Assembly (NCBI GenBank): GCA_030754475.1
Contig: JASMAE010000426.1
Span: 1-5,132, forward strand
Reading direction: 5' to 3'
From: Rhodospirillales bacterium
GTDB taxonomy: Bacteria > Pseudomonadota > Alphaproteobacteria > Rhodospirillales > JASLLV01
Length of the DNA stretch: 5,132 nucleotides
Shown: positions 4,923 through 5,132 of the stretch, in pieces
Numbering within the stretch: the stretch's first letter is position 1
Layout of the letters: every line of letters begins with the position of its first letter
Position numbers and translations under genes: made by a program
The notes under the pieces: model-generated
The model's input: the letters and a program-made list of their open reading frames with translations, nothing else
The model's database searches: none
Told to the model about the DNA's origin: nothing

Positions 4923-5132
4923 ATGCCCGTTCGTGCGGAAGAGCTGATCCGGCAAACTTTCGACATGCTGAGCGAGGAGGAGACAATCCCGACGGACCGG
5001 TTCGTCAGTCGCGCCCGCCTGTTTGCCCTCTCCTTGCAGCAGCATGAGCGCGAGCTTGAAGATGCGCGGACCGAAGTCGACGCCCTGCGACGAGCCACGG
5101 GAGACTTTCTCGGGGCGATGCGCAAACCGCGC
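4923..5132 (+). CDS. Unrecognised helical/coiled-coil protein, 3' end cut by window edge
   Basis: The frame opens at an ATG with a good ribosome binding site and stays open for 70 codons to the window edge, so the C-terminus is unknown. I do not recognise the family. The visible part is highly charged, with no signal peptide or membrane segment. A first helix (about residues 3-20, with a run of three Glu at 18-20) is followed by TIPTDRF and then a long helix from about 27 to 66. Residues L38, H41, L45, A48, V52, L55, T59 and F62 fall at heptad a/d positions, suggesting a coiled coil and hence oligomerisation or a protein partner. The preceding gene is divergent, so this is probably the first gene of a rightward unit. 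Coding is likely but not proven, since overlapping minus-strand frames also stay open here. Confidence 0.6.
   Translation, partial: MPVRAEELIRQTFDMLSEEETIPTDRFVSRARLFALSLQQHERELEDARTEVDALRRATGDFLGAMRKPR

Noticed and set aside
4756..4947. 63-codon rightward open frame beginning at TTG
   Set aside because: Rare start, no ribosome binding site, no recognisable sequence, and it overlaps the better-supported gene at 4923.
4854..5125. Leftward open frames opposite the right-edge gene
   Set aside because: No convincing ribosome binding site or motif. The plus-strand frame has both a good site and a regular heptad pattern, though with only 70 codons visible this is a preference, not proof.

Overview
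The window comes from a GC-rich bacterial chromosome. Codon use and the look of the encoded proteins suggest an alphaproteobacterium, possibly Rhodospirillales-like, but this is inference from recollection of similar proteins and no marker gene proves it. No phage, IS element, CRISPR array, rRNA or tRNA gene was found. Gene density is high except for a stretch of about 400 bases near the right end.

Layout: (1) At the left edge, reading leftward and cut by the window border, is the N-terminal part of a multi-pass flippase-like (UPF0104/HpnL-type) membrane protein. (2) A divergent intergenic leader of about 190 bases follows. It carries a palindrome, a strong hairpin and a competing pairing that would cover the ribosome binding site of the next gene. 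(3) A rightward two-gene operon holds a leucine-dehydrogenase-family amino acid dehydrogenase and, 47 bases on, an agmatinase/guanidinobutyrase-type ureohydrolase. (4) Convergent to it, across a 44-base gap with a bulged hairpin, is a leftward two-gene operon: a nicotinamidase (pncA-type), then a crotonase-fold protein equivalent to the N-terminal half of a FadB/FadJ-type beta-oxidation enzyme, lacking the dehydrogenase half. (5) A gene-poor interval has a candidate promoter for the leftward operon, a 9-bp inverted repeat and an 8-bp tandem duplication. (6) At the right edge is the start of an unrecognised small helical or coiled-coil protein with a very good ribosome binding site.

Taken together, the genes fit nitrogen and carbon scavenging: oxidative deamination of an amino acid, urea release from a guanidino compound, nicotinamide recycling to NAD precursors (NAD is a cofactor of the dehydrogenase), and acyl-CoA hydration. 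The most interesting points are the stand-alone FadJ-like hydratase half, the pairing of a pocket-altered amino acid dehydrogenase with a guanidino-acid-type ureohydrolase, and the possible regulatory leader. No clearly new multi-gene system is visible.
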